From NCBI GenBank assembly GCA_022826755.1, contig JAJDUG010000030.1:32835-96834 (forward strand): a DNA stretch of 64,000 nt. Reading direction: 5' to 3'. The stretch's first letter is position 1, and every line of letters begins with the position of its first letter. Shown here piece by piece: positions 47,500 through 56,208 of the stretch. Source of the stretch: Acidobacteriota bacterium. Its GTDB lineage: Bacteria > Acidobacteriota > Terriglobia > Versatilivoradales > Versatilivoraceae. The notes beneath the pieces are model-generated. The model worked only from the letters and a program-made list of their open reading frames with translations. It ran no database searches and was not told where the DNA came from. The translations under genes were made by a program, and so were the position numbers.

Positions 47500-47933
47500 T
47501 GGAGCTCTACCAGGAGGTTATCCTGGACCACACGCGGAAGCCGCGCAATTTCGGCAGCCTGGATAGCGCCACCCACCGGGCCGAGGGCCACAATCCGCTC
47601 TGCGGCGATCAGGTGTCGGTTTCCCTCCGGCTGGAGGGGGACGTCGTCCGGGACATTCGTTTCCAGGGCAAGGGCTGCGCCATCGCCACCGCCTCCGCTT
47701 CCATGATGACCGAGTTCCTCAAGGGTAGAAGGGCCGGCCTCCTCCCCGAGGCTTTTCGCCGGTTCCAGGACCTGGTGACCGGCAAGACGATCGAGCCCCC
47801 GGAAGATCTGGGGAAGCTGATGGCTTTTGCCGGCGTGTCCGCCTTCCCGGTTCGGGTCAAGTGCGCCACCCTGGCCTGGCACACGGTCAAGGCCGCCCTG
47901 GAGAACAGCCAGCAGCCGGTCACCACCGAGTAG
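47487..47933 (+). CDS. sufU: Sulfur-transfer protein SufU
   Basis: The 148-residue protein has the zinc-site residues C39 and D41 (NPLCGD), C64 (GKGCAIATAS) and C126 (RVKCATLAW), and it has the insertion typical of SufU rather than IscU. It takes persulfide sulfur from SufS by zinc-ligand exchange. The start overlaps the sufS end by 13 bases, so the partners are co-translated. Confidence 0.92.
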   Translation: MSELMELYQEVILDHTRKPRNFGSLDSATHRAEGHNPLCGDQVSVSLRLEGDVVRDIRFQGKGCAIATASASMMTEFLKGRRAGLLPEAFRRFQDLVTGKTIEPPEDLGKLMAFAGVSAFPVRVKCATLAWHTVKAALENSQQPVTTE

Positions 47934-47984
47934 GCGACAGTGAAGGTGTCGGAGGCCTGCCGATGCCGCGCCTCGGACCGACAG

Positions 47985-48096
47985 TCCATGAATGGATGAT
48001 TGCAGATTTCGGATTGTCGATTGGGCACTTGTGACAACCGGTTCTGGCTCAAATCAAAAATCTGCAATCGAAAGTCAAAAATCCCTAATTTGAGGA
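47985..48096. repeat. GATTGTCGATT-family repeat between sufU and sufT
   Basis: GATTGCAGATTT (47998-48009) has an exact inverted partner AAATCTGCAATC (48058-48069). GATTGTCGATTGGG (48012-48025) is identical to 22851-22864. It could fold into a long hairpin in the suf mRNA. Confidence 0.75.
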
Positions 48097-48103
48097 CGCA
48101 TCC

Positions 48104-48445
48104 ATGACGACCGACCCCACACCACTCGAGTCCGCTCCGTCGGAAGAGCTGAGACAGCGCATCGTCGAGGCGCTGCAAACGGTTTACGACCCTGAAATTC
48201 CCGTCAACATCTACGAGATCGGGCTCATCTACGAAATCGATATCGACCCCTCCAATGCGGTCAAGATTCAAATGACCCTCACCTCTCCGGCCTGTCCGGT
48301 GGCCGGGACTCTGCCGGGAGAGGTCGAGTCCAGGGTTGCCGGGGCCGAGGGCGTGTCCTCCGCCCAGGTCGAGCTGGTTTGGGACCCTCCCTGGAGTCCG
48401 GCCAAGATGTCGGAAGCCGCCAAGCTGCAACTGGGGATGCTCTGA
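48104..48445 (+). CDS. sufT: SufT / MIP18-family (DUF59) Fe-S maturation protein
   Basis: The 113-residue protein is a DUF59 domain: VYDPEIPVNIYEIGLIYEI, then the SPACPVAGTLP loop with conserved C64, then VELVWDPPWSPAKMSEAAKLQLGM. SufT proteins help deliver iron-sulfur clusters; PaaD is a relative but the suf context favours SufT. It ends the suf cluster, 170 bases after sufU across a repeat. Confidence 0.88.
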   Translation: MTTDPTPLESAPSEELRQRIVEALQTVYDPEIPVNIYEIGLIYEIDIDPSNAVKIQMTLTSPACPVAGTLPGEVESRVAGAEGVSSAQVELVWDPPWSPAKMSEAAKLQLGML

Positions 48446-48593
48446 CTTTCCGGGTTTCGGCGGCCGCATAGCGCTATCGAAGAGACCGGGCCTGCGCTCC
48501 AGCAGAGAACTCCGCCATAGTCCACACCTTGTACGTTTCTAGTGCGGCGTTTTTCCTGTTGAATTCTGCCCCAAAAGAAATCAGACTTTTCGC

Positions 48594-49217
48594 ATGAACC
48601 TTCCGAACCTGCTGACCCTGTCCCGCATCTTCGCGATCCCTCTCCTGGTCGTGGTTCTACTCACCCGCGTCTACAATCCGGAACGGCAGGTCGAAAGCCT
48701 CTCGGTCATCCTGGCCACCGTGATCTTTCTCGGGGCCTCCATCACCGACTACTTCGACGGCTACCTTGCCCGACGCCGCCGCCAGGTGACCACGCTCGGC
48801 ATGCTCCTGGATCCCATTGCGGACAAGTTGCTGATTTCGGCTGCCTTCATCTCACTGGTGGAGCTCGGCTGGGCGCCTGCCTGGATGGTGGTGATCATCG
48901 TGGGCCGCGAACTGGCCATTACGGGACTTCGCAGCATCGCGGCCAGGCAGGGGCTCACCATCGATGCCTCCGAGCTGGGAAAAATCAAGATGGTCTCGCA
49001 GGTGCTGGCCGTCACCCTGATCATTCTGAGCAACCTTGTCTTCTGGTTGAAGCCGCTCAGCCTGGCCGCGCTCTGGCTGACGGTCATCTTCGCCCTGGCC
49101 TCGGCCGTCGAATATTTCCGAAAATTCTGGAAGGCGGTCGGGATCCGCGGCCAGGCGAGCCGCGGTGAAAAGCCCGTCCTCCTGAAAAAAAGCCGGAGCG
49201 ATGTGCCCACTCAATAA
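48594..49217 (+). CDS. pgsA: CDP-diacylglycerol-glycerol-3-phosphate 3-phosphatidyltransferase
   Basis: The 207-residue membrane enzyme makes phosphatidylglycerol phosphate. The CDP-alcohol phosphotransferase motif is complete: D52, D55, G56, A59, R60, G69, D73 and D77 in TDYFDGYLARRR and LGMLLDPIADK. About five transmembrane helices are visible. The N-terminus NLPNLLTLSR is typical of PgsA. The next gene overlaps its end by 17 bases. Confidence 0.92.
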   Translation: MNLPNLLTLSRIFAIPLLVVVLLTRVYNPERQVESLSVILATVIFLGASITDYFDGYLARRRRQVTTLGMLLDPIADKLLISAAFISLVELGWAPAWMVVIIVGRELAITGLRSIAARQGLTIDASELGKIKMVSQVLAVTLIILSNLVFWLKPLSLAALWLTVIFALASAVEYFRKFWKAVGIRGQASRGEKPVLLKKSRSDVPTQ

Positions 49218-49749
49218 CGACGCGCGGGACTATCTCCTCAAGGCGGCCCGCTCGACGATTGACGCCTACCTGCGGTCGGGAGTGCGGCCCGTTCCCGATC
49301 CGCCGTCTGCTCGGGAACTTCTCCAAAAACGGGGCGCTTTTGTCACGCTCTATCTCAGGGGGCGTTTGCGCGGGTGCGTCGGCTACGCCTGGCCCTTGAC
49401 GCCCCTTTACCGGGCCGTGCCGGAGTGCGCCGTGTCGGCCGCGGTCGAGGACCTCCGGTTTCGGCCCTTGAGCCTTGCCGGCCTGCCCGACATCGAGATC
49501 GAAGTGTCGGTGCTATCGGGACTGGACCAGGCCGGCGGCCCTTCCGACATCCTGGTGGGAACCCACGGACTGCTTGTGAGCCAGGGACCCCGCCGCGGCC
49601 TCCTGCTGCCGAAGGTGGCGGTGGAGCACGGCTGGACCCCGCGGAAGTTTCTGGAACAAACCTGCCTGAAGGCAGGGCTGCCCCGCCAGGCCTGGAAGAA
49701 CGGAGCCACCGTCGAGAGGTTCGCCGCCACGGTATTTCGAGAAGTTTGA
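49201..49749 (+). CDS. AMMECR1-domain protein (AmmeMemoRadiSam system protein A type)
   Basis: The 182-residue protein is an AMMECR1 domain with LRGRLRGCVGYAWPLTPLYRAV (in parts), the FRPLSLAGLPDIEIEVSVLS segment, GTHGLLVSQGPRRGLLLPKVAVEHGW (in parts) and FLEQTCLKAGLP. It is the most conserved member of the AmmeMemoRadiSam set; the Memo and radical-SAM partners are not in the window, and the biochemical role is unsettled. The gene overlaps pgsA by 17 bases. Its last codons and stop (GAAGTTTGA) lie inside a heptamer array, so the C-terminus ends within repeat sequence. Confidence 0.82.
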   Translation: MCPLNNDARDYLLKAARSTIDAYLRSGVRPVPDPPSARELLQKRGAFVTLYLRGRLRGCVGYAWPLTPLYRAVPECAVSAAVEDLRFRPLSLAGLPDIEIEVSVLSGLDQAGGPSDILVGTHGLLVSQGPRRGLLLPKVAVEHGWTPRKFLEQTCLKAGLPRQAWKNGATVERFAATVFREV

Positions 49750-49953
49750 AGTTTGAAGTGTGAAGTTTGAAGTGTGGAGAGTGAATAGTGGCTAGTGATC
49801 AGCGGGTAGTTATCAGATCCAAAAGTTAAGCATCTTGTCGGTCTCGGCGCAGTCGTTCAAAAAACGCAATCAAGTCGTCAGGCGCGTGCCGGTTCCCGAA
49901 ATCCTCCGCCGACAACTCTCCACTCTCCACTCTTCACTCTCCACTGTCTTCTG
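49741..49953. repeat. Heptamer-armed element, copy 2
   Basis: The left arm has five GAAGTTT/GAAGTGT units, then GGAGAGT, GAATAGT and GGCTAGT (49741-49796). The core (about 49825-49912) contains GTTAAGCATCTTGTCGG, TCTCGGCGCAGTCG (49842-49855) and TTCCCGAAATCC. The right arm is ACTCTCC/ACTCTTC heptamers (49914-49948). The stop codon of the AMMECR1 gene is inside the first unit. The rest of 49954-50087 shows nothing recognisable. Confidence 0.85.
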
Positions 49954-50087
49954 GTAAGCGGTGAACTTGGCGCAGGGAAAAGGCTTATGCTAGACTCGGA
50001 GGCTAACCGCCGTTCCCGTACCGGAACTCGCTGAAGGCCGCTGCCCATTCACCTCCGACAAGCGCGGCCGGCTCCTCGCCACCCCCC

Positions 50088-51590
50088 ATGCCCCCATCTC
50101 CCAGCGGAAAAATATGCACCGTCATCCGGGAGTGCGCCCCGGGCGACTTCGAAAAGGCCGTTTTGGGAAGCCGCCGGGATTCGGACCTGCTGGAATTTCG
50201 ACTCGACTTCCTGGACCCTTCTCAACTGACCCGGGAACGGATGCGGCGCTGGGTGGCCCTGGCGGGTGTGCCGGTCATTGGGACGCTGCGCAGAAAACCG
50301 CATGGAGGACGGTTCGAGGGGGGAGCGGTCGAACAGTTGGAGATGCTGGGAAGGGTCGGCGGGGCCGGATTTTCCTTTCTGGATATCGAGGTGGAAACGC
50401 TGGAGGCCGTGGGTCCCACTCGATTGAACGAGATCAGGGACGGTTCCTGGAGATTGATCGGGTCTTACCATGACTTCCGGGGAACTCCCTCGGATCTCGG
50501 GACCATATTCCAGCGGATTGTGGCGGTCAATGCCGAGGTGGTGAAGATCGCCACCCTTGCGGCCGATTTTTCCGACAATTTTCGTCTGCTGGAGCTGGTT
50601 TCGCAGGGTCGGCGGCAGGGGATGCCCGTCATTGCGGTGGCCATGGGGGAGTTGGGCGTCTATTCCCGCCTGGTGGCTCCCAGCCGAGGCGCCCTGCTCA
50701 CCTACGCATCCACCCGCGCGGGCCAGGAGACGGCCCCCGGGCAATTCACCGCCCGGGACCTGAAGTGCGTCTACGGCCTGAATTCGATCGATTCCGGCAC
50801 TCTTTTTTACGGGGTGATCGGCCATCCCATCGGCCACTCCCTGTCCCCGCAGGTGCACAACCACGCCTTCCGGCAGCTCGGGCTGAATTGCCGTTACCTG
50901 CCCCTGCCCACGCCCAGTCTGGAAGCGCTGGCGCCCTATCTGCAACGTTTCGGCGGGCTCAGCGTCACCCTTCCGCACAAGGTCGCCGTCTTGCGGTACG
51001 TGGACTCCCGGCATCCGAGCGTGGCGGCATGCGGGGCCGCCAACACCCTGGTCCGGCGCGAAGATGGCCTGTGGGCTTACAATACCGACCTGGACGGCGT
51101 TCGCCATGCCTTGCGCGGTTGCCTGCAGGGCTCGCCCGGGCGGGCGGTGCTGCTGGGAGCCGGCGGGGCCGCCCGCTCCGCCGCCGCCGTGTTGAGGGAG
51201 GCCCGCTGGCAGGTGACCGTCCTGGCCCGGAACAGGTCCAAGGCCGAGGCGCTGGCCGGGGATTTCGGGTTCGAGGCGGATTCCCTGGACCGTTCCGGCC
51301 GTTACGGCGGCGATCTACTGATCAACGCCACCCCGGTGGGCATGTCCCCCGCCATCCATGAGAGTCCGGTGGCCGGAAAGGAACTGAGGTACGGCACGGT
51401 GTTCGATATGGTCTACAATCCCCTGGAGACCCGACTCCTTCGGGAGGCCCGAAAAGGGGCCCGGGTGGTGAGCGGCCTGGAGATGTTTGTCGGACAGGCC
51501 GCCAGGCAGTGCTTTCTGTGGACCGGACGCGAGGCTCCCCTGCAGGGGATGCGGGACGTTGTCGTCGGAAGTTTGAAGTTTGAAGTGTGA
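50088..51590 (+). CDS. aroDE: Bifunctional 3-dehydroquinate dehydratase / shikimate dehydrogenase
   Basis: The 500-residue protein fuses two shikimate-pathway enzymes. The N-terminal type I dehydratase (about 8-230) has the catalytic H128 (GSYHDF) and Schiff-base K153 (VVKIATLAAD). The C-terminal dehydrogenase (about 240-490) has GHPIGHSLSPQVHN, the shikimate-binding K298 (LPHK) and D334 (NTDLDG), and the NADP loop GAGGAAR (357-363). Such AroDE fusions are known in plants and some bacteria. The last residues (GSLKFEV) and the stop are encoded by a heptamer array that begins at 51568, so the native C-terminus may have been replaced by repeat sequence. Confidence 0.93.
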   Translation: MPPSPSGKICTVIRECAPGDFEKAVLGSRRDSDLLEFRLDFLDPSQLTRERMRRWVALAGVPVIGTLRRKPHGGRFEGGAVEQLEMLGRVGGAGFSFLDIEVETLEAVGPTRLNEIRDGSWRLIGSYHDFRGTPSDLGTIFQRIVAVNAEVVKIATLAADFSDNFRLLELVSQGRRQGMPVIAVAMGELGVYSRLVAPSRGALLTYASTRAGQETAPGQFTARDLKCVYGLNSIDSGTLFYGVIGHPIGHSLSPQVHNHAFRQLGLNCRYLPLPTPSLEALAPYLQRFGGLSVTLPHKVAVLRYVDSRHPSVAACGAANTLVRREDGLWAYNTDLDGVRHALRGCLQGSPGRAVLLGAGGAARSAAAVLREARWQVTVLARNRSKAEALAGDFGFEADSLDRSGRYGGDLLINATPVGMSPAIHESPVAGKELRYGTVFDMVYNPLETRLLREARKGARVVSGLEMFVGQAARQCFLWTGREAPLQGMRDVVVGSLKFEV

Positions 51591-51658
51591 AGTTTGAAGT
51601 GTGAAGGGTGAAGTTTGAAGTGTGAAGGGTGAAGTTTGAAGTATGAAGGGTGGAATGT
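51568..51658 (+). repeat. Heptamer array, GAAGTTT type (13 units), overlapping the aroDE end
   Basis: Thirteen consecutive units of GAAGTTT, GAAGTGT, GAAGGGT, GAAGTAT and a final GGAATGT. The first three units are coding for aroDE and supply its TGA at 51588-51590. Confidence 0.92.
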
Positions 51659-51723
51659 GGGGAGCCAGACTCCTGGCTGCCGTGCGGACCATAGGAGGAG
51701 AAGCGGCTGATCATTACAATGAA

Positions 51724-51768
51724 GACGAACCACGAATGAACACGAATAGGCACGAATTACGAATGGAT
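51724..51768 (+). repeat. CACGAAT-family repeat
   Basis: Contains GAAGACGAACCACGAATG as at 34135-34152, followed by further CACGAAT and ACGAAT units. A different dispersed word, ATGGATACACAGGATGAACA, lies at 51844-51863. Confidence 0.7.
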
Positions 51769-51956
51769 CTCTTTCCGTTTTTCTTCGTGGCTTATCGGCA
51801 ACAATGACCCTGTCCCGTTGATCCGGTGATCTACCTATTGAACATGGATACACAGGATGAACAGGACGAGACGCTGTCGCGGGGGGAAGCTGACTGGCTG
51901 CGTTTTCCCTCACCCGAACCCAAGGGGCGTTCCCTTTGAGTGGGTCATGAACATTG

Positions 51957-52092
51957 TCTTTCTTCGTGTGTCTTCGTGGTCCTTCGTGTGTCTTCGTGGA
52001 TAACTCTTTTTTCTGTTGTTTCAGGTAAGGCAAGATGCTTAACGTGTCGATCAAATCACTCTTCACTCTTCACTCTCCACTCTCCACTGTCT
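51957..52092. repeat. CTTCGTG-family repeat joined to a partial heptamer-armed element
   Basis: Bases 51957-52024 carry four CTTCGTG units and the same GGATAACTC, T-run and CTGTTGTTTCAG tail as 5530-5563. Bases 52025-52092 carry AGATGCTTAACG, the outer core word of the heptamer-armed element, and ACTCTTC/ACTCTCC heptamers (52058-52092). The main core is missing. It fills most of the 536-base gap before thrB. Confidence 0.75.
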
Positions 52093-52126
52093 GAAGCAGG
52101 GATGATTCGAACGAGGACCGTTTCCC

Positions 52127-53047
52127 GTGGGCGCCGCCTACTCCATTCAGGTTCCTGCCAGTTCCACCAATCTCGGGGCGGGGTACGACGCCCTGGGGCT
52201 GTCGTTGGGCCTCTACCTCAAGGTTCAGGTGCAGGAGTCCGCCAGCGGTTCCCCGGAAATCCACATGCAGGGAGAAGGGGCCGGAGAACTGCTCAGCGTC
52301 CGCGAGAACCTGATGTGGAAGGTGATCCGGAGGGTGTTTCAGGGGGAGGGGCGGCTCCGGCCGGCACTCAGGCTGGAGGTGCGGAACGAGATACCCCTGG
52401 CCCGCGGGCTGGGCAGCAGCGCCGCGGCCATCGTGGCGGCTCTGGGAACTTACGAGGCCCTGGTGGGGAAGGAACTGTCCCAGGAGAAGTTCTTTCGCTA
52501 TGCCCTGGAGTTCGAGACCCATCCGGACAACCTGACGGCGGCCCGTTTCGGGGGCTTCACCATCAGTTGCGTCGACGAAGGGGGAAGGGTGTCGTTCTTT
52601 CGGACCCGAGTCGCGGACTCGCTGAAGGTCCTGCTGGTGGTTCCCGACATCCGGCTGCCTACCAGCGAGGCCAGGGCTGTCGTACCCGACCAGCTCAAGA
52701 TGAGTGACGTCATCTTCAACCTGCAGCGCAGCGCGCTGACGGTAGCGGCCTTGATGGGGGGACAATTCCGGTTCTTGCGGGAATCGCTCCGCGACAGGGT
52801 GCACCAGCCCTACCGGGCGCCTCTGATTCCCGGACTGCAGGAGGTCCTGGCGCTCAACCGGGAAGAGATCCCCGGCATGCTGGGAATCAGCCTGAGCGGG
52901 GCGGGACCCAGCGTGGCGGCTTTCGTTCAAGGGGACGCGCGGGGTGTGTTCGAGCAGGTCCGGTCCGTCTTCAATCGCCACGGTGTGGCCTGCCGTCCGC
53001 TCGAGCTGACGATCGATAACCGGGGAAGGAGCATCCGCCAGAACTGA
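52127..53047 (+). CDS. thrB: Homoserine kinase
   Basis: The 306-residue GHMP kinase phosphorylates homoserine in threonine synthesis. The N-terminal VPASSTNLGAGYDALGLSL, the ATP loop PLARGLGSSAAA (90-101) and the C-terminal ISLSGAGPSVAAF are the family motifs. The start is a GTG at 52127. It begins a tight run with hisZ, hisG and hisD, only six bases before hisZ, linking threonine and histidine synthesis in one transcript. Confidence 0.9.
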   Translation: MGAAYSIQVPASSTNLGAGYDALGLSLGLYLKVQVQESASGSPEIHMQGEGAGELLSVRENLMWKVIRRVFQGEGRLRPALRLEVRNEIPLARGLGSSAAAIVAALGTYEALVGKELSQEKFFRYALEFETHPDNLTAARFGGFTISCVDEGGRVSFFRTRVADSLKVLLVVPDIRLPTSEARAVVPDQLKMSDVIFNLQRSALTVAALMGGQFRFLRESLRDRVHQPYRAPLIPGLQEVLALNREEIPGMLGISLSGAGPSVAAFVQGDARGVFEQVRSVFNRHGVACRPLELTIDNRGRSIRQN

Positions 53048-53053
53048 GGGACG

Positions 53054-54037
53054 ATGAAGACCTTGACTCAGGTTCCGCTGGGCACCCAGGTGCTTTTCGG
53101 ACCGGCGGTGAAACGCCGCCGGCGGCTGGAGAGGCTCGTCTTCTCCATCTTCAGCCGTTGGAAGTACGAGGAGATCATCCCGCCGATCTTCGACTACTAC
53201 GATGTCTTCTCCGGGGGTATGGGGGCGGAGTCGGAGGAAGCGCTCTATCGCTTCGTCGACCGGGAAGGGAATCTGCTGGCCCTGCGCCCCGAATTCACCT
53301 CCTTGGTGGCCAAGACCGTGGCCACGCGCCTGCAGGATCGGCCCAAGCCCTTGAGGCTCTGCTATTGCGGCGATGTCCTGCGCTACGAAGCCCCCAGGGG
53401 CGGAAGGCAGCGCGAGTCCTTCCAGCTTGGAATCGAGAACATCGGCGGTGAGAGGATCGCCTGCGACGCCGAAGTCATCCAGGTGGCCATGGAGGCTCTG
53501 CAGCGTGTCGGGATCGACCGATTTCAGTTCAACCTGGGCGAGATGGGCTTCTTTGCGGGCCTGGTGGAAAAATTCGGGCTCTCGGCTCAGGACCTCTCCC
53601 GGATCAGGAAGCTCATCGACCGGAAAGATCCCGTGGGGCTGCAAGCCGAGATGGAGCGCCTGCACCTGTCCCCCCGGCGCCGCGAGGTGTTGCAGGCCCT
53701 GCTTCAACTGACCGGCAACGCCGAGACCATCGACGCCGCCCGGAGGCTGGTTTCCAATGAGAAATCCCTGTCGGCCCTGGACAATCTGGCGGGGCTCTAC
53801 GCGGAGTTGCAGCGGCGCAAGCTCGCCGAACACCTGACCATCGATCTGAGCGAAGTCCGGGGACTGGACTACTACACCGGAATCATCTTCAAGATCTACG
53901 TGCCCGGGTTGGGGTTCGAGGTGGGCAGCGGCGGCCGCTACGACAACCTGATGAAGAACTTCGGCTGCGATCTCCCTTCGGTGGGGTTCACCTTCTTCCT
54001 GGAACGGCTGATGGCTCTGCCGCTGAAACTGCGATGA
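53054..54037 (+). CDS. hisZ: ATP phosphoribosyltransferase regulatory subunit HisZ
   Basis: The 327-residue protein is a catalytically inactive class II synthetase-like paralogue of HisRS. It has YEEIIPPIFDYYDVF, LALRPEFTSLVAKTVATRL, CYCGDVLRYEAPRGGRQRESFQLGIE (in parts) and RGLDYYTGIIFKIYVPG, but it is shorter than HisRS and has no anticodon-binding domain. HisZ partners with the short HisG, which is encoded next with a four-base overlap, so the assignment is well supported by context. Confidence 0.92.
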   Translation: MKTLTQVPLGTQVLFGPAVKRRRRLERLVFSIFSRWKYEEIIPPIFDYYDVFSGGMGAESEEALYRFVDREGNLLALRPEFTSLVAKTVATRLQDRPKPLRLCYCGDVLRYEAPRGGRQRESFQLGIENIGGERIACDAEVIQVAMEALQRVGIDRFQFNLGEMGFFAGLVEKFGLSAQDLSRIRKLIDRKDPVGLQAEMERLHLSPRRREVLQALLQLTGNAETIDAARRLVSNEKSLSALDNLAGLYAELQRRKLAEHLTIDLSEVRGLDYYTGIIFKIYVPGLGFEVGSGGRYDNLMKNFGCDLPSVGFTFFLERLMALPLKLR

Positions 54038-54693
54038 GCGATTCGAAGCAATCCGAGGAAACTCTCTCCGTGGCCCTTTCCAAGGGCAGGCTTCAGGACG
54101 CGACCCTGGAATTGCTGGGCCGTGCCGGGGTGGAGGTGGACCCCGCCGAGGCGGGCTCCAGAAAACTCATCTTTCGGGACAGGAGCGGGCGCTTTCAGTT
54201 CTTTATGCTCAAACCCGTGGATGTGCCGACCTACGTGGAGTATGGCGTCGCCGACCTGGGTGTGGCCGGATGGGACGTGTTGCTGGAATCGGAGGCCGAC
54301 GTGCATCAACCGCTGGATCTGGCGATCGGCCGATGCATCCTGGCGGTCGCCGGCCCCGGGAGCACGGCGCGGGAGAACTACCGCGAGCTGTCTGCCGTTC
54401 GCATCGCCACCAAGTACCCCAGAATCACCACCGATCACTTTACCCGGCAGGGCGTCCCGGTGGAGATCATCACCCTCTCCGGCAGCGTTGAACTGGCTCC
54501 CAGGCTGGGCCTCTCGGAACGGATCGTCGACCTGGTGGCCACCGGGCGCACCCTGGCCGACAACGGACTGGAAGTCATTGAGTCGATCTGCGATGTTTCG
54601 GCCCGGCTGATCGTCAACCGGGCCAGCTACCAGGTGAAACGCCAGGCGGTGAGCCGTTTCATCCAAGGGCTGGCGGACAGTTTGAACCCATGA
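54034..54693 (+). CDS. hisG: ATP phosphoribosyltransferase HisG, short form
   Basis: The 219-residue enzyme catalyses the first step of histidine synthesis. LSVALSKGRLQDATLELLGRAG opens it; YVEYGVADLGVAGWDVLLE and the PRPP loop region IVDLVATGRTLADNGL are present. It lacks the C-terminal regulatory domain of the long form, as expected for a HisZ-dependent enzyme. It overlaps hisZ by four bases and hisD by four bases (ATGA type), so the three are translationally coupled. Confidence 0.94.
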   Translation: MSDSKQSEETLSVALSKGRLQDATLELLGRAGVEVDPAEAGSRKLIFRDRSGRFQFFMLKPVDVPTYVEYGVADLGVAGWDVLLESEADVHQPLDLAIGRCILAVAGPGSTARENYRELSAVRIATKYPRITTDHFTRQGVPVEIITLSGSVELAPRLGLSERIVDLVATGRTLADNGLEVIESICDVSARLIVNRASYQVKRQAVSRFIQGLADSLNP

Positions 54694-55994
54694 TTCCGAT
54701 TTGCCAGTGGCCCGGCGCCGAGGCCGTCGCCTACCTGGAAAAGGTCAGTTCCCGGGGAGCGCAGGCCGACGGAGAACTACAGGCGGGCGTTACCGCCATC
54801 CTGGATTCGGTGCGGGAAAAGGGAGATGCCGCACTGAGGGAGTGGACCCTGCGGCTGGATGGGTTCGAACCCGGCTCCCTGAAGATCGATCCCGGGGAGA
54901 TTGGCTCCCTGGCCCGGCGGGTGGATCCCGAACTGCGGGAGGTCCTCCGCCAGGCCCGCCAGAATATCGCCGGCTTTCACCGCCGGCAGCGCCAGGAGTC
55001 CTGGGAGTTCGAAGCCTCGGATGGGGTCAGGCTGGGGCAGCGAATCACGCCCCTGTCGAGTGTGGGTCTCTATGTGCCGGGAGGGTCCGCGGCCTATCCT
55101 TCCAGCCTGCTCATGAATGCCGTCCCGGCCCAGATTGCCGGCGTGGGCCGGATTGTGGTGGCCACTCCCTATGCCCGCTTCCGGGCCAACCCGGTGGTGG
55201 CGGCGGCTTTGGCCGAATTGGGACTGGAGGAGGTCTACGGGGTTGGGGGAGCTCAGGCCATCGCCGCCCTGGCCTACGGGACCGAAAGCGTCCCCAGGGT
55301 CGACAAGATCGTGGGTCCCGGCAACGCCTGGGTATCGGCGGCCAAGAGGCAGGTTTTCGGACAGGTGGACATCGACAAGATTGCCGGCCCTTCGGAAGTG
55401 GTGGTGGTTGCCGACGATTCGGCTCATCCCGACCATGTGGCTGCCGATCTGATGGCCCAGGCGGAGCACGATGAGGCGGCAGTGGCGCTGGCCATCGTGT
55501 TTTCCAGGGTCCAGGCCGAAGCCGTCCGGGCCAGCCTCCAGCGTCAGATCCTGGAGTTGAGCCGGCAGGCGACCATACGCACGGCGCTGGAACGCTATGG
55601 CGCCGTTCTGGTTGTGAGTGAGCCCCGTGAGGCAGTCGCAATCGTCAACCGCATTGCTCCCGAGCACCTGGAGTTGTTGACCCGGGAGGCCGAGTCTCTG
55701 GGCCGGCAGGTGGAGGCCTGCGGAGCCATCTTCTTCGGTTCCGATTCCTGCGAAGCGGTGGGCGACTACTTCGCGGGCCCCAACCACGTTCTGCCGACCG
55801 GGGGCAGCGCCCGTTTCGCCTCGCCCCTGGGCGTCTACGATTTCGTGAAGCGGACCAACCTGGTCAAGTACACCCGGGAGGCTCTGCGCAGGAATCATCG
55901 GGCCATCGAACGGTTCGCCCTGGCGGAGAAGCTCGATGCCCACGCCCGCAGCGTGCGGATTAGAATGAGAACGGCAGAGGAGAGTGGAGAGTGA
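54690..55994 (+). CDS. hisD: Histidinol dehydrogenase
   Basis: The 434-residue zinc enzyme oxidises histidinol to histidine. [33 protein letters not shown] (in parts), [29 protein letters not shown] (in parts), [14 protein letters not shown] and the [10 protein letters not shown] zinc/base region are conserved, with [13 protein letters not shown] near the end. The last codons (ESGE) and the TGA at 55992-55994 lie inside a GGAGAGT heptamer array, so the C-terminus has been fixed by repeat sequence. It ends the thrB-hisZGD run. Confidence 0.94.
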   Translation: MIPICQWPGAEAVAYLEKVSSRGAQADGELQAGVTAILDSVREKGDAALREWTLRLDGFEPGSLKIDPGEIGSLARRVDPELREVLRQARQNIAGFHRRQRQESWEFEASDGVRLGQRITPLSSVGLYVPGGSAAYPSSLLMNAVPAQIAGVGRIVVATPYARFRANPVVAAALAELGLEEVYGVGGAQAIAALAYGTESVPRVDKIVGPGNAWVSAAKRQVFGQVDIDKIAGPSEVVVVADDSAHPDHVAADLMAQAEHDEAAVALAIVFSRVQAEAVRASLQRQILELSRQATIRTALERYGAVLVVSEPREAVAIVNRIAPEHLELLTREAESLGRQVEACGAIFFGSDSCEAVGDYFAGPNHVLPTGGSARFASPLGVYDFVKRTNLVKYTREALRRNHRAIERFALAEKLDAHARSVRIRMRTAEESGE

Positions 55995-56204
55995 AGAGTG
56001 GAGAGTGAAGAGTGGAGAGTGAAGAGTGGAGAGTGAAGAGTGGAGAGCTTAGTGCGATTCAGTTGATGTGTTAGGCAGTGTGTTGATCTCGGCGCAGTCG
56101 TCCAAAAAGTGCAACCAAGCCATAGGTCGCTTGCCTGCTCCGAGAATCCTCGGCCAATCACAACTAATCACTCTCCACTAGTCACTCTTCACTCTCCACT
56201 GTTT
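55979..56204. repeat. Heptamer-armed element, copy 3
   Basis: The left arm is ten GGAGAGT/GAAGAGT heptamers (55979-56048). The core includes TCTCGGCGCAGTCG (56087-56100). The right arm is ACTCTCC/ACTAGTC/ACTCTTC heptamers (56170-56204). The element spans the whole gap from the end of hisD to five bases before the next ATG and supplies the hisD stop. Confidence 0.88.
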
Positions 56205-56208
56205 TTTT

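Noticed and set aside
51568..51658. Heptamer array considered as a CRISPR array
   Set aside because: Units are seven bases and contiguous with no spacers, and no cas genes are present.
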